A DNA stretch of 64,000 nucleotides from Anseranas semipalmata (GCA_013399115.1 VXAA01003394.1:124001-188000), one strand, 5' to 3'. Positions 1 through 13,715 are shown, numbered from the stretch's first letter. Made by a program: numbers and translations. Notes: generated by a model from the letters alone, not told the origin.

Positions 1-3000
1 ATCATCCTTGCATCTTTTTCTATAGCGCCCATGCAAACATTTATGAAACACTGGATATTCTCTTTTCCAATGAAACCTAGTGGCAAGAGCTTATTGACAT
101 TTTTCAAGAGACTTTGGAGTTAAAAGCACCAAGGCTTTCAGTGGGAATGCAAGCAATCATTTCTATATGTTGGTATTTTTTTCTCCATAGACCTGGGAAG
201 CAATGTGATAATGAAAGGTTTATTTGTGATGGCTAGATGAACAAGTTGCAGTTGAATAGAGGGCAAATGTTGCATGGTTTTGCTTTGTTTGTCAACGTGC
301 TTTTCTTTGTCTGAAGACACTAATGCTCATGTTGGTTTTGGTTACTTGGCACAGTTCTCATCTTGATATATCAGATTTTCTCATTTTTTTTGGCTTTTGC
401 CTATTTAGTACATCTCTTTTCGTGATTAATGCTGGGAACTCCTCTATCAATAACTCCTCCAGGCAGGTAGCAGTGAGCATGCAAAGCTCTACTACTCAAC
501 CCTGATCACAGGACTTGGAAAGGAAATAAGAGGATTTGCAGGTTCTGATGTGTACCTCTTTTTCTGTATATTTTTATTGTATTCAGTTCTAGAAGAAAAA
601 AAAAATCATGTCCTGTTACTGAAAGGGTGCACAACAGAAATCAACTTAGAGGAGAATGTGATAACGCAAAAAAAGACAAAAAATATATTTCCTGAACACC
701 AACCATGGTTCTGTTATAAGCATGGTTTCTTTGTAAAGCTTTATAAATTTTATAAGCATGAAATATGATCACCTGTCATATACATTGTTCTTTTTAGAAT
801 GATAAAGTCTCTAAATCTCTTTAATCCCACTTGTTGTAAAATCTCAGATTGGCTATTTATTTCATTATCCAAAATGGAAGTAAGAAGAATCTCAGGCTTC
901 ATTCATTAATACATATACGCAAATCAGCATAAATGTGATGTGGACAAATTCAACTGTTATGCAGGTGATCATCAATTTCATACATCAGGCAGGTATTTGC
1001 AAGTGCTTTCTGGGACATGTAAAAGCTAGTTTAAATATTAAAAGGCTATTTTTCCTCTAAGCAAAGAAAGTAAATCATATAAGAGATATTAATAATTAGT
1101 TGTTAGTATTTATAGAGGGCTGATACCTTGTTACGAAGCCAAATACTATTTTTACATATTCAAATAACTGGATATTATTTCATTTTTAAATTGATATTGA
1201 AAGCATTTTGGTTTGATGTTGATTTTGATTATTATGTGTTATAATACATGATGGGACATATATGTGCTATGTGAATATATGGTATCGTTAGTAAGAATCT
1301 CATCAATTGGCGATATGTTTGAAAGATAAAACCAACAAATGAATATCAGTTGTTGGATAGATATGGATCCTTGCTTTTTATCCTTTCATTGCTTTAGTTT
1401 TGTTTTTATCATATATCTTTTGCTTACATGGCTTGCTAACTATGTAGTTTCTATAGCAACATCTATTGACCGTTGAAATAATGAAAGTCACAGCAGCTCT
1501 CCTGCAGTGAAATCCCTCATGCTGACAAGCACAACTCCTATTTTCTTTGTCCAGTGTTGCCCATTACTTACACAACCGACTCATTTGTCAAGATACTTGA
1601 GACGTTTGATAATTACTTCTGAATTAGACTAATGTAGACAAGATATCTAACCTTTACTTTACCTGCAAACTAACACTCTAACAAAGAGTTAAAATAGGAA
1701 TAATTTTAGTGTGCTGAAAATACAATTTCTTAACTGGAAGAATTTCAAATGTGTATTTGCAATATTAAAAACAAAGTGCTTGAATTTTGAAAAACAAAAC
1801 CAAACAAATGTTAGTTTCTCTAACTTAATTTTAAATTTTTGCTAAAGCTACCTCTGAACTGCTGTATTTTGTGCTTCTTGAATTTGATTGCAACTTAGAC
1901 AGCAGCAAACAGGATCAGTGCCTGGGTGATGGACCTGAAGGAAGGACATAGGAAGAGCAGGAAGTTGTGGCACTTTAGCTTTGTATCTCACTGAATCAAT
2001 GGCTCATCATGAAGTTAGTGGGTACTCAAGCGTTGGAGGTGCCAACGTCCAGAAATAAAGAACTAACCACTGATGCCACCTAAAGAGCTTGCAGCATCTT
2101 CTCTGTTAACCTAATGATGCTGGCCATCGTGCTATTCAAGTGACTATATTTTCCAAATTGTCCAAATGGTTACACTATATAAAGCAGATGTGACCTGTCC
2201 ATGGCTGTTAGTCAGATGTAGCTCTTCTGTGACTGAAGTGAAGCTTCCAAACTGAGTGATATCTGCAAAATGGAGGATGGAGGCCACATGGACTCCTGGC
2301 TGTGTGGATAAGCAAGCCCATGGAGGCTTCTGCCCTGCTCTGGCTCACCTCAACTCCCTCTAGCCAGAGGAACAGTGAAATCCTTAGAGAGCAACTGCTT
2401 TTGCTTTTGGACTGCTTTTGGTTTTGGACTGCTTTCCAAAACTTTCCTTTATCCTAGCTCTCTGATCTGTGTAGCTGCTGGCAGTACATGTGCATTGGTA
2501 CAAGACAAAGAAGAATGATGGCTATTTCTGATATAGAGTGATAAGTGTGTAGCTTCTTCTCCTAGAGTGGTGTGCTATTTTGCTGTGAACTATAAATTAC
2601 TGTATGCACTTTGGAGCGGGATGTAGCACTTACCTATTTTTGTAAGATTTAATACTGATGAACTGATTTCAAATGCTGGTGGAATTGTAAAGTTGAACAT
2701 TAATCGAAATCAAATCATGAGTCCTGGTAAATTGTAAAGGCACTTGACATTTTTCAGTGACTTTTTTCCCTTTTAAAAAGATTGGTTTGAAACCAATCCA
2801 GACACCACAAAAATTAGTTATTATGTCCTTTTGGATTTGCCTCAAAATGCAAAATGTGACTTTTTTATTATTATTATTTTGTTGCTGGCATGATTTATCC
2901 CCTTTTAAAGTAGCAAAGTACAGGAAAATATAGGGACAGGAGTAAAACCTAAAAATGCATTAAGAATTTAAATATTCATATATAGTTTTGACTGAACACA

Positions 3001-5500
3001 GTTTGTGATTTCATCTTGCAGAACAGCAATGAAAGAAGCAGTGCAGATGGGCAATACGGTCAGCCTGGTCAGCACAAAGCAGCAGTGCTGAAAAGACGAG
3101 TAAAGGGAACATAGCTGAGAGGTTACTCCATTGAAGGAAATTAAGTTCTGCAGAAGGTTAACTGCTATTTTCTCTAAGGTTACTCTACTTGATAATGCTT
3201 AATTTTTGTTAATCTGACACGTCTCTGTTTATGGAAGGGATAAAATACAAGCAGCAAAACAAATGCAGTGATATGTGACAAGGTAATATTTGATGAGGCT
3301 ATAGCTGTTTTAATAATCATCTTTGGTTCGTCTTCCAGCTGGAATCATGAAGCACATTGTTTGAGTCTACTTTTCTTTTTTTTCTTCACTGGCCAGCTCC
3401 AAACTTTATAGTCTTTCAGCTCAGCAGTGGACATAACTGCTAAGGAACTGAGTCATACAGGGAAAACCACAGATAATTCTCCAATGTGCCTGTTAAACTG
3501 GTTCCAATTCCAACAAAAAGCGCTTACAGCATACTGACATTTTTTAAAAAATACTATCAAGCAGCGCTATTGCACCACTCTTTTAGGTAAGCAGTGCTAC
3601 CTTAATGTCTACTGGAACTGTGTGCCAAACACTGCTTAATGCATTGGAAGACAAAGCTGGGAGCCACTTCTCTAAAAGATTTAGCCCTGAGACTTTTTTA
3701 CTTTTTTTTTTTTAATTATTATTATTTAAAAGGTGCAGTGTGCATCCATAGCAGATGCTGACTGGCATGAGGTAGATCCTACCTTGCGTGAGGCATCACA
3801 GAGCCTGGAACTCAGCAGGAGCTGAGAGTGCTTGTGAGGCTGAGAATATCTGACAATCTTTTTTTCTTGAGGTTAGCAGGTAGTGGCAGCCCCTGCCTTG
3901 CACACATTGTAGCCAATGGTCTCCAGCAAGGTCTCCCAGATCCCACTAAGTTTCGAAACATATTCTTGTACTACCTCCTAGCACGAAGCACTGGCTGCAG
4001 ACAGGTTTGAATCTGCCTTGTGGGTTACCTGTGGGCTAAATGAACATAAATTCCAATTGTGTCTGGGGATGTTTAAATGCTTATTGTGTTTCATCAAGCA
4101 AATTCTGACCAGGTCTAATTTTATAAGGGAAAATACAGGTACTTTATGCATGTAGTGAATTAGGAAGCAGTTAAGTGCTGGTTTCAATCATCTCACTTTT
4201 ATTTAGTAATGCACTTCCATCCCTAAAGTTTCGTGTAGGTTTCAAGCAGATAAATCAGAAAAGTATTCTTGAGTGTACACGAGATCAGGTTTACACCTAT
4301 GGAGATGTAAGGTTAGAAGAGGAAAGGCCAAAAACTGCTCTCTGGTTGAAAGTAAATAATTTTGTCTGCTTCTTTGGAGGTGCTCTGAACTGGTGTGTCC
4401 AGACTCAGAATTTCACTCCATGTCATCAAGATGAAACAACATTTTATATTTTTCCTGCTTTAGTATCTCAGACTTTTCTTTCAGCTTTAACAAATTTAAT
4501 GACAATTCTGTTTCTACATAGGCCTACAAAAGGTGTATGCACTACGTTGATTATTGGTTAAAATAGTTGGAATCTGAAGGTCTTTATCTGGGTTCGTTGA
4601 AAAGCTTTTTTTAAAAAATAATTGGTGACCAATGTCTAAAACAATTTCAGATAAGCCTTTCACAAGGGAAAAACAATGTCTTCAATAAACTGCTTAGTAT
4701 TGCTTTAATGCAATTGATTTTTGTGTTAGAGCTTGGTAAGCTCTTAAGAATTTAAAACCCATCAGGGTTTTAACATACAAATGTTCAATGCTCAGCTTTG
4801 CACCAGCTTTCATCTGAAATAAACCAACAGAAGTTACCATAAGTAAGTAGGATTGCACAGGTGCAATTCACCAAAGAATGTGATCCAACTGGTTTACTTT
4901 TCCTATCACACCAAATATACTTCTTAGAGTGAGTCACTTAATCTCAAGTTTAATGCTGAAAACTGACTAAATTTATTATTAGCATGGATTCTTCTCAAGG
5001 TTTATGCCATAGTAGCCAAAATCAGCTATGGTCTCTTCAATTTAATAATGTAGTTTTTTGACAGATGATTGTTCACTGGAGTATTTTGAAATAGGAGTCA
5101 GTTACTGTGCAGAATGTGTTCAATCAATTTCATGGCTTGGATACATTGTCCTTGGCTAATGGGTATCATCTTAATTGCTGCATGGAAATGCTCCTCTGCT
5201 GCACAGTTCTTGCCATGGTGGTATGCTGTTTTCAGTAATCATGTCTCAGGAATAGGTTGATGCTAATTTATATATTTAAATTCATTCATAACTAGCTGAC
5301 TGTTTACTGGGGCATGAAAATTGAGAATTCAATTTGATATATTTTTTTTTTTTTTGGATAAGCCTGTCAAATCTTTTTATCGCATTATACAATTTTATGG
5401 GCATAAATGTCTAGATTTATAAATTACCTACATTGATAGATCTTTGAGCCAAAAATACAGTAATTGTTTTGGATAGTCAGCCTTGATGGATACAGTCTGG
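1..5500. other. Non-coding AT-rich stretch, no gene seen
   Basis: No frame here shows a recognisable protein motif. The longest open frame (plus strand, 128 codons at 4175-4561) has no domain I can name and no convincing splice or promoter context. Only short A/T runs stand out, such as a TTA-rich tract near 2862-2880 and a T run at 5342-5355. The part around 1440-1640 is less simple and could hold a conserved element, but nothing decisive is visible. Confidence 0.6.
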
Positions 5501-5518
5501 TGAATCTTTTACTAGATT

Positions 5519-5576
5519 TAAAAACAAAAACAACAACAAACAAACAAAAAAACACAACAAAGCAAACAAAAACCCA
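5519..5576. repeat. CAAA-rich simple repeat
   Basis: An A-rich tract interrupted regularly by C gives an imperfect (CAAA)/(CAA) low-complexity block about 60 bases long. It lies roughly 300 bases before the CR1 element and has no coding meaning. Confidence 0.85.
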
Positions 5577-5873
5577 TGCTGTTTAGTATATCACTGTTAC
5601 ATCATTTTTACTTTCATTTTTAGGTCAGTGTCAAAACAAGTAACACTTATCAAACATCTTTGGCAGTAAAAAAAATAAGCTGAACATTGGCTTTAAGTTC
5701 ATGTCTCTCCTTTTCATAGATTAAAGTAATATATTGAACATACTGTATATTCACTAAAACAAGCCTGCACAGAACAGCAGTTCTGATGCATCTGAAAGTT
5801 TTTATACAGTTATAATATATTAAGTTGATACAACAAACTGCTTCAAAATTGTTCAAAATCCTTTCTTACATGA

Positions 5874-7103
5874 TCACAGAATCACAGAATCACGTAGGGA
5901 TTGGAAGGGACCTTGAAAGATCATCTAGTCCAATCCCCCTGCCTGAGCAGGAACACCTAGATCAGGTCACACAGGAACGCATCCAGGCGGGTTTTGAATA
6001 TCTCCAGAGAAGGAGACTCCACAACCTCTCTGGGTAGCCTGTTCCAGTGCTCCGTCACCCTCACTGTGAAGTTACTTCTTATATTCAAGTGGAACCTTCT
6101 ATGTTCCAGCTTGTACCCATTGCCCCTTGTCTTATCATTGGATGTCAAGGAGAAGAGCCTGGCTTCATTCTCCTGACACTCCCCCCTTACATATTTATAT
6201 ACATTAATAAGGTCACCCCTCAGTCTCCACTTCTCCAAGCTAAAGAGACCCAGCTCCCTCAGCCTTTCCTCATAAGGGAGATGCTCCACTCCCTTAATCA
6301 TCTTCGTGGCTCTGCGCTGGACTCTCTCAAGTAGTTCCCTGTCCCTCTTGAACTGAGGGGCCCAGAACTGGACACAATATTCCAGATGCGGTCTCACCAG
6401 GGCAGAGTAGAGGGGGAGGATCACCTCCCTTGACCTGCTGGCCACGCTCCTTTTAATGCACCCCAGGATCCCATTGGCCTTCTTGGCCACCAGGGCGCAC
6501 TGCTGGCTCATGGCCAACCTGTCGTCCACCAGGACCCCCAGGTCCTTCTCCGCAGAGCTCCTCTCCAGCAGGTCATCCCCCAGCCTGTACTGATACATCT
6601 GGTTGTTCCTTCCCAGGTGCAGGACTCTACACTTGCTTTTGTTAAACCTCATCCGGTTTCTTCCTGCCCAGCTCTCCAGCCTGTCCAGGTCTCGCTGAAT
6701 GGCAGCACAGCCTTCTGGCGTGTCGGCCACTCCTCCCAGCTTTGTATCATCAGCGTACTTGCTGAGGGTGGACACTATCCCCTCATCAAGGTCGTTGATG
6801 AAGATGTTGAACAAGAGCGGACCCAGCACCGACCCCTGGGGAACACTGCTGGTCACAGGCCTCCAACCTGACTCCGCACCGCTGATCACCACCCTCTGAG
6901 CTCGGCCAGTCAGCCAGTTCTCAACCTACCTAACTGTCCGCTCACCTATCCCACTCTTTCTCAGCTTGGTTAGCAGGATGTCATGGGAGACAGTATCAAA
7001 AGCCTTGCTGAGGTCAAGGTAGATGACACCCACTGCTCTCCCCCCATCTACCCAACTGGTGATGCCCTCATAGAAGGCAACAAGGTTGGTCAAGCACGAT
7101 TTC
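5874..7103 (-). mobile_element. CR1 LINE copy, 5'-truncated, 3' end complete
   Basis: Chicken-repeat-1 non-LTR retrotransposon. Read on the minus strand it contains the C-terminal part of the reverse-transcriptase ORF, a short 3' UTR with the usual CR1 block (ggactagatgatcttt... then ggtcccttccaatccc), and the typical tail of short GATTCTGT repeats at 5874-5893. Similarity to CR1 stops abruptly at about 7102, inside the RT domain just before the KSCLTNL peptide. This copy is therefore 5'-truncated, as most CR1 copies are. The sequence beyond the break (7104-7140) is a short imperfect GATGTTTGTAAT duplication unrelated to CR1. The copy looks fairly young, because the reading frame is nearly intact. 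Subfamily was not determined. Confidence 0.96.
5957..7102 (-). pseudogene. CR1 ORF2 fragment: reverse transcriptase C-terminal part, one premature stop
   Basis: This encodes the last ~380 codons of the CR1 ORF2 protein, which in intact elements is an endonuclease plus reverse transcriptase that copies the element RNA at the target site. Visible motifs in order are KSCLTNL, the palm motif A peptide YLDLSKAFDTV with its catalytic aspartate, motif [14 protein letters not shown], the catalytic YADD box, then the thumb/C-terminal peptides [12 protein letters not shown] and [19 protein letters not shown]. The frame ends at what looks like the natural stop after FLCDLI. A single in-frame TAG (plus positions 6926-6928) interrupts it between TVR and VENWLTG. 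A TGG tryptophan codon is expected there, so one G-to-A change explains it. The frame is the same on both sides, so no frameshift is present. The N-terminal endonuclease domain and the start of RT are missing, so the copy cannot be autonomous. Confidence 0.94.
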
Positions 7104-7479
7104 GATGTTTGTAATGATGATGTTTGTAATGTTCTTCTCAACTCCTAAGGATGATTCTCTCTGCCTGGTATGCATATTTATCTTACTATGGAAAGAGCTG
7201 CCGAAGAAGACACTAAACAGAGAGGTAGCCTGGATAATTCATACAGACTGGACACGTAACTTCTTGATGGATGAACCTAAGTGACATGAAGTACATGCTA
7301 TAAAATGAACACACACAGTATGTATTGGCTGTTGTATTTTCTATGTGGGGGAAAGGTTTTGCTTTCTTTTTTTTTTCAAAATAGGGAGAATGTTTTCATA
7401 CCACTCAAGAGTCAGCGTGACAGGAAAAAATAAGAGGAAGACAGTTTTGTTAGCAAAGCCCGTACCCTGAAAGCAGAGC

Positions 7480-7665
7480 CCCTGCGTTCCACTCTTGGTT
7501 TTACCACACTCTGTAGCCAAGTCAAATAATTTCTCTAGCATCTCTGTTTTCTTTTCTGTAAAATGTGGGTAGCTATGCTACCCTGCAGTAAACCACAGAT
7601 ATGTAAGAGTGTATTAAGCTTCTTGTATGACAGTTCTCATGCAAGTGCTAAATATTCTGTTATGT
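7480..7665 (+). repeat. Probable ancient MIR SINE relic
   Basis: The middle resembles the MIR core region: a gtagccaagtcaaataatttctc-like segment is followed by 'ctctgttttcttttctgtaaaatgtggg', close to the familiar MIR pattern 'cctcagtttcctcatctgtaaaatgggg'. Downstream, 'cagttctcatgcaagtgctaaat' fits the MIR 3' part (acagtgcctggcacatagtaagtgctcaataaa). It is heavily diverged and has no SINE promoter boxes I can identify. A RepeatMasker-type alignment would settle it. Confidence 0.6.
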
Positions 7666-8849
7666 AATATGGATGTTCTTGCATGTGGTTGCCTTTTGAT
7701 GTTAAGGAAAGACTGAAGCAGTTTAAATACAGCACAGATTTAGGGATGGGTGATATGGAGACAAATGATGAGGCAGTCCATCTGTTGCCCTCAATGAAAA
7801 CATTTTGTGTTTCAGGGAATTAACATTTTAACATGGATAGTTTCCACACAGTGTAAGATTTTCTGCAATTCTGTATGACAAATTGGATCCAAAAGTCAAT
7901 GGCTTGCACTTTCATCCATAAAACAGATTGTTTCTAGATTATGGACAAGACAACCAGTTCAATGCCATTGGTAGAAGGCAAGGAGGCTCTGGAGAGATTT
8001 AAGTAGTCCATTCACCAGTATTCTCTGGCCCATACCCAGCTATGAACTGGCTTCCCTCTTGTCAGATTTTTATGACAACCAATTAAATCAATATGACTGT
8101 TGAAGCATATGGCAACAATAATGCTCTGAGTTTCTGCCCACTTACCACTCCAGCAGGAAACCAAGAACACAAAGTATTTGTTATTGCTTATTGCAGGGAT
8201 TCACTGAAGAATATCTCCTTCTTAAATAATGGATTCACTGTGACTGTGTCAAAGGCAATCAATGCCATGGATGCTATCTGTGGAGCTGCTAACAAGTCAG
8301 TGTGGAGAAGGAGTTCGCTGTTTTTCTGCTATCTAGAGCCATATTCAGAAAATGTTGCTGGAATCTTAATGCGCATCTGTTCTTGCCAAGACATATTTTA
8401 AGATATTAGATATTAATCTTTCTATAGAGAACCCTGTGAGACAAGCCTACACTAATGTGCATATCTGAGGTTTTTGTTTCATGGGTGACTAGACATTTGA
8501 GTGGTGCAGACTGTGGCAAGAATTCACTAAGTACAACTTCTTTCAGTAAGGGCATTAGAGCTATGATTTGTAGCCTTTATCAGCCATGAATTTATTTTGG
8601 AAAATATGCATTTTGCTCCCTGTATTTCTAGGTCCTGACAGATTGTTCTTCAGATAATGCCATGTTCATAGAGCTCAACATGGAATTTTAGTGCAAGGCA
8701 GTTTCAGGGAAAGCTTTGACCCCGGAATTTCCATTTCTGCTTGTTTAAGTGCATAAAATGGATGTAGTCCAAAGTCTCTGTTTTTTCTGATTAGTCATTC
8801 TTAAGTAGGGCTGATGACCAAAGAGAGTGGAGATCCCCCCCCCCACGCC

Positions 8850-8865
8850 NNNNNNNNNNNNNNNN
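8850..8865. other. Assembly gap (16 N)
   Basis: Sixteen Ns sit between a C run (10 C then ACGCC) and a T run. Any reading frame spanning this gap is an artefact. The flanking homopolymers suggest that the true sequence is a hard-to-read C-rich/T-rich tract. Confidence 0.98.
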
Positions 8866-9632
8866 TTTTTTTTGGCAAGAGTTATTGTTTTGTTGCTGTG
8901 CTGGGAGGAGAGAGATCTATTCTTTACTGTAACTGTGATTTATACACAGAACAAGTGTGGACATATTTAAGAGGAAGAAAACCCATGGGATTGCACTACA
9001 TAAGATGACCATGAAGCTGAGACATGGGAAATGTGGTGATATTAGATCCACAGAGAGCTGCAGGATACTGCGGTGAGTGACTGCTGGTACCTCTCTTAGC
9101 CAGCTTCTGTATCTGTAGCCAAATGTTAGAATAATACATAAATATCCAAAACAGCATAATAGTCTCCCGTGCCAATGGCTGACAGGACCTTTTTGATGTT
9201 CCTTCTCATTCTTTAGTTGTTATTAAATCTCAATCACATATAGATATAAATCTGTGCATTTAAGTGTGATTACAACCTCCCTTATGTATTGTAATTCCAA
9301 ATGGTTTCAATGTAGAAACTATACTCTTTAAAGCTACAATATAGTAGATGTATATTATGGTCAAGATGCATGTAGAATTATAATTTTGAAATTAATTTTT
9401 CAGATAGCTTTTTAATACAATTTAAGTCTGACATTCTTCAAGCTGGAACTCAAAATCTTCAAAACATACGTCTTTATCACTTCAGGTGAAACAACTTGAA
9501 ATATACTTAGCCCTTGCTATTGCAATAATTTAATGGTTCTTACCATTACCAGAGGCACCTACGAGTAGAAATAAGGGAATGCTTTTTAAGAGTTTACGGG
9601 AAAGTTTGAGACCACATTAAAGAAACATGCTT

Positions 9633-9712
9633 GCTTTCTTTCTTTCTTTCTTGTCTTTTCTTTCTTTTCTTTTCTCTTTTTTTTTTCCAAATTCAAAAAA
9701 AAAAAAAAAAAA
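9633..9712. repeat. CTTT-rich tract followed by an A18 run
   Basis: An imperfect (CTTT)n/(TTTTC)n pyrimidine tract at 9633-9686 is followed after a few bases by 18 consecutive A (9695-9712). The minus-strand frame through it yields only a lysine-rich low-complexity peptide. Confidence 0.9.
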
Positions 9713-12700
9713 CAATCATTAAACTTCAGCACTGAATGAATTCTAAAGTTTTGGCTTGGTTGTTTCCATTGACTTCTGTGGGAGTTTGCCCTATTAGGAG
9801 TGCACAAAACCTTATGGACAGAGCCAGCCATTCATCCTTTTAATGGATGTCAGGTGTCAGTTTTCTTCAAGGCTAATGCCACTGTTGAGAATAGAATTAG
9901 TTTTAAAATAAATTATTTTTCAACATGAAAAAAAAAAAAATATGACTTCAGATCCAAAATAAAAACTGCAAATTAGGCTTTAAGCACACTTAAAAGGCAG
10001 GATAAAACTTGCAAAATCACCTTAGATTCAAGCTTTTGTATAATGCTGGCACCTAAACCATTGAAGTGATTTAGAGAGATTATCCCCAGCACTATATAGC
10101 TTTAGAAGCACCTACAGATTTGTAGATATCTTGAAATTTTGATAGATGATGTCTTAAGTTCACATTTTGTACATATGCATAAATGCTTTGACTTGAGCAA
10201 CTGGGTGAGCAAATTCTCCTTCAATTTCATCATGATCCAGCTGGAAAGCAGAAAAACACATGCGTACCTGAGACCTGAGGATGCTAGACTCTATGCTGTT
10301 AACACAGAGTTTAGCACAGAGAGTACAAAGCCCATTTTCGTTGTGCAGATCTGTTTTTGTGCAATGACTTAGTGGTTTGAGCAACTGTCTAAGAAGGCAG
10401 AAACTGAGGGTCAACTGAGAACATAAAAATTTCTTATGTCCTTCACTTCACAAATATGTGCCGCACTCACTCCAGACATTGGTTCAGAGGCATCTCCATC
10501 TTGTCTGATTGACACTGGCCACCACAGATTGCAGCAGTCATGGAGTCTGAGGAAGAACAAGCAAAGATGTACAAGACTTGGAAATGTTGGTAGTGGGATG
10601 GTCAGGATATTCAAACAGGTGAGAGGATATCTTAGTTCTGGCTTGTGCTCTGAGCACTGTTGAAGTAGTGGATTAAATGGAGTAATGGAGTAATTGATTA
10701 AAATAAAAATTCCACTTGAGTTCAAATTAGTTCCATACAGCAACTATAGGTCTAGATTTTGATAGCAGAGTACTTGCACAGATCCAGAAGCAAAGGTGAA
10801 AGAAGGCACATCAGAAGTTTTTAAGATGTCTTCTCTCTCATAGCTATTAAGAAGGTGGTGAAAGTGCTTTATATACCTTCAGGTTTACCTTAATATATAC
10901 TTCAGGCTTACCTTCAGTGTCCTAAAGTCTAAGTTGGGTGCCTAATGTGGACATTTTGGACTTCTCTGTGACATTTAATGTTTTCTGAAAGTGTCCCGGT
11001 CATTCCTTTCGGTCTGGTAACTATTAATTAGAGAGTTCTGGTAGCTGATTTAAAGTGACAGTTTTAAAACAGCATGTTATTTTGTAAACTAAAAATTATC
11101 TAGAATTACCAAAAGAAAAAAATTAAAAATTATTTTAGGAGACAATAATGCCTTTAAAATATTGTGGATAAGAAGCATTGTAGGGTCAAATTTTATACAT
11201 TTTATTGATTTCTTTCATCATGATATTGACATGAGTGACAGAGATTTCCAGAGCTATTTAAATGTCTATTGTTAGCTGTTAAAGCACAGATTTCTTTTTG
11301 TGAAGTTCTTTCTTACAGGAAGTATTTTCAAATATGCATATCGAAAGCAGCACATGCAAAACAACATTACAGTGCTTCATATTATAATTTCCCCATGACT
11401 GTAATTTTTACCTCACTCAGATCCCATGAAGGGAAGGCTCTGTGTTTGGAAATACTGTTTTTCTGAACCTCCTTGACATTCTAGAGATGGCATCCTCCCC
11501 CAGAGTATGTCTCTGGTAATCCATATAATGCCTTTGTTTCACATGGGAACTGAGCTGAGCATGGCTTTGTGATTTTTTTTGTTTGTTTGTGAAATGGTAT
11601 AAAGAAATAGATCACATGCAGAATTCTATACAAAACACTGATGGCTACTCTGATCATAGTAGAGAATTTCTTTCTTATTTAAAAAAACACTTATCAAAAT
11701 GGTTTGGGGAAAAAGAACATTTTCATAGCTTCTTGCTACACATGCATGCCTTGTTGTATTTGATCAAGCTTAACATTATTGTGAGGTTTCCATAGGTGGA
11801 TGAGAAAAATAAATATTTCCACTTATATTTATGTTTCTAACATAATATTTGTATTATTTAATTGAATGTGTCATTCCAGTTGCATTATCAGTGTTCATTT
11901 CACTATGAAAATGATAACATACGGCTTTCCTTCTTTTCTGCATTATTTCACAATGTTTCACCTTTCAATGGGTAGCCAATTAGTCTTTGTTTTCATAGAG
12001 ATAAGCTGCTTTATTGCCACTGTGGAACTTTGGAATGGCTTGCATCGATGCTGAAGAAATAACCAAAAACAATGCAAATTCAAGTCATGATATGCTAAAA
12101 TCTTGTTCCAGCTATCTTAGAAATGGCTCTCATTTTCATCAAAAAGCTTTCACCACTTCAGAGAAGGTACTGCCAGCTACTTGCCAGAAAGCCAAGAGAA
12201 ACCTTTCCCAGACAGGCTTCATTAGAGGAAAGTATTATGTGAATACACATGGAAAATGTCATCATTAGATGTTGGATCTTTATTTCTATCAATTCAGCCT
12301 TTTTCTTGGAAACTCTTATGGTAGAAGGCCTCATTTCTAGTATTTGATTTTCATCTTCTCTAACTTAGGTAATTACATATAGTGCACAACACAGTGAGAT
12401 CCACATGAAGTACAGACCTAGCTAGAGAACAAAGCAGCCATTCACAATAGGCCAGTAGAAGACAAACCCAAGCTGATTTACATCTCTTTTCCCAGTTACA
12501 GGAAACTTATTGTAGTATTTTTTAGTCAAGGCCTGTATAGTTTCCTTAAAGAGATACAATATGAAATGTAAACTTTTAAAAAATTTCTTCCCCAACAGGC
12601 ATGGAAGGGTTCATGAGAACATAAAATACTTTCCAGATTAAGCTGCTAAACATGAGAGTATGAAGCATAATTTGAAAAACAAACAAACAAACAACAATGA

Positions 12701-13715
12701 AACCTTTCTTTCCTAATGCCTTAGCAATGATTTCACATTATTTGTACCAATAACTCTTTAGAAAGTGACTGGCAGAACAAGGAAGAAAAGATGGAGAGCT
12801 ATTAGGTGCCATAAGCACAGTCATAGTGAACTCACAGTATTTTTGCCAGATGCCTACAAGAGATTCATCTCAAACTGAAAAATATTAATGGTCATTTCCC
12901 ATTTTTTGATCCTTGTTTTGAAGATCTGTACAACAGGAAAATGTGGTTAATAAAAAGGGCAACAAGTTGTTGAATTGTTGGCTGAGATATTCTGGTAGTG
13001 GATGAGGATAGTATTTGGAAAAAAAAAAAATTGGAAAGACATCTTTCTTTTCAGATTTTGAGAAAGATGTGGAATTAGGACTTTGAAGCTCTCTCCAGAC
13101 TACAAAATTCCTCCCATTTCAGCTACTACCATGTAGATGATGTTCTGCATTTTACACAATAAATCTTACAAGTACAAGGAATATGGGTCCTTTTTGCTAT
13201 CTATTTAGCTAGTCAGAAAGGCCTGGTTACACCTCCAGAAGTTAACTAAAGAATAAATATGTAGTTCTGAAAAAGTAAGTAGTTACTGATTTGAGAGTGT
13301 ATAATGCAAGAACATGATGTGATACAGAATTTGGGAATTGCATCCTTTCTTATAGAAGTGTCTATTAGAAAACATTTATAAAGAAGAAAATGTTTACATT
13401 TCCAAAAAAAAAGTTTAAATATCCACTTAAACAACAAGCCAAGCTGAGTAGTCCAATTATATATTAGAGAATAATTTTTCAATTAGATTGTAAGGCCAAT
13501 GGGATGTGTGCTCACATTTTGTATCATATCTGTCTAAATTTTATTTGCTTGCAAAATTGGAGTATTTGTATAATCGGTTATGCAGGCAGCTGATCATTAA
13601 GTGATTTAGCTGAAGGTAGAGCTGGAGCAGTAGATTACTGTTTGCATTACCAAATGTGATACTTTTAGGAACTTTGTCATAAAGACTTAAATCCTCAATT
13701 TTACAGGCTACTGGC

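Larger units (their letters stand above)
7666..13700. other. Non-coding stretch with one gap and simple repeats
   Basis: No gene is recognised. Open frames of 60-110 codons on both strands here lack domain motifs. The stretch contains an N gap at 8850-8865, a pyrimidine tract at 9633-9686 and an A run at 9695-9712. The part at 11860-12270 has mixed composition with octamer- and GATA-like words and could be conserved, but I cannot show that. Around 9960-10130 there are scattered 'gcacctaa' words reminiscent of old amniote repeats, too weak to call. Confidence 0.6.

Noticed and set aside
4175..4561. Plus-strand open frame of 128 codons
   Set aside because: No recognised motif, no promoter or splice context and AT-driven composition; length is within chance expectation for 64 kb.
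8814..9008. Plus-strand frame across the first N gap
   Set aside because: Contains undetermined residues; the frame across a gap of uncertain length is meaningless.
9960..10130. Scattered 'gcacctaa' words resembling an ancient amniote repeat
   Set aside because: Too diverged for a family call by eye.
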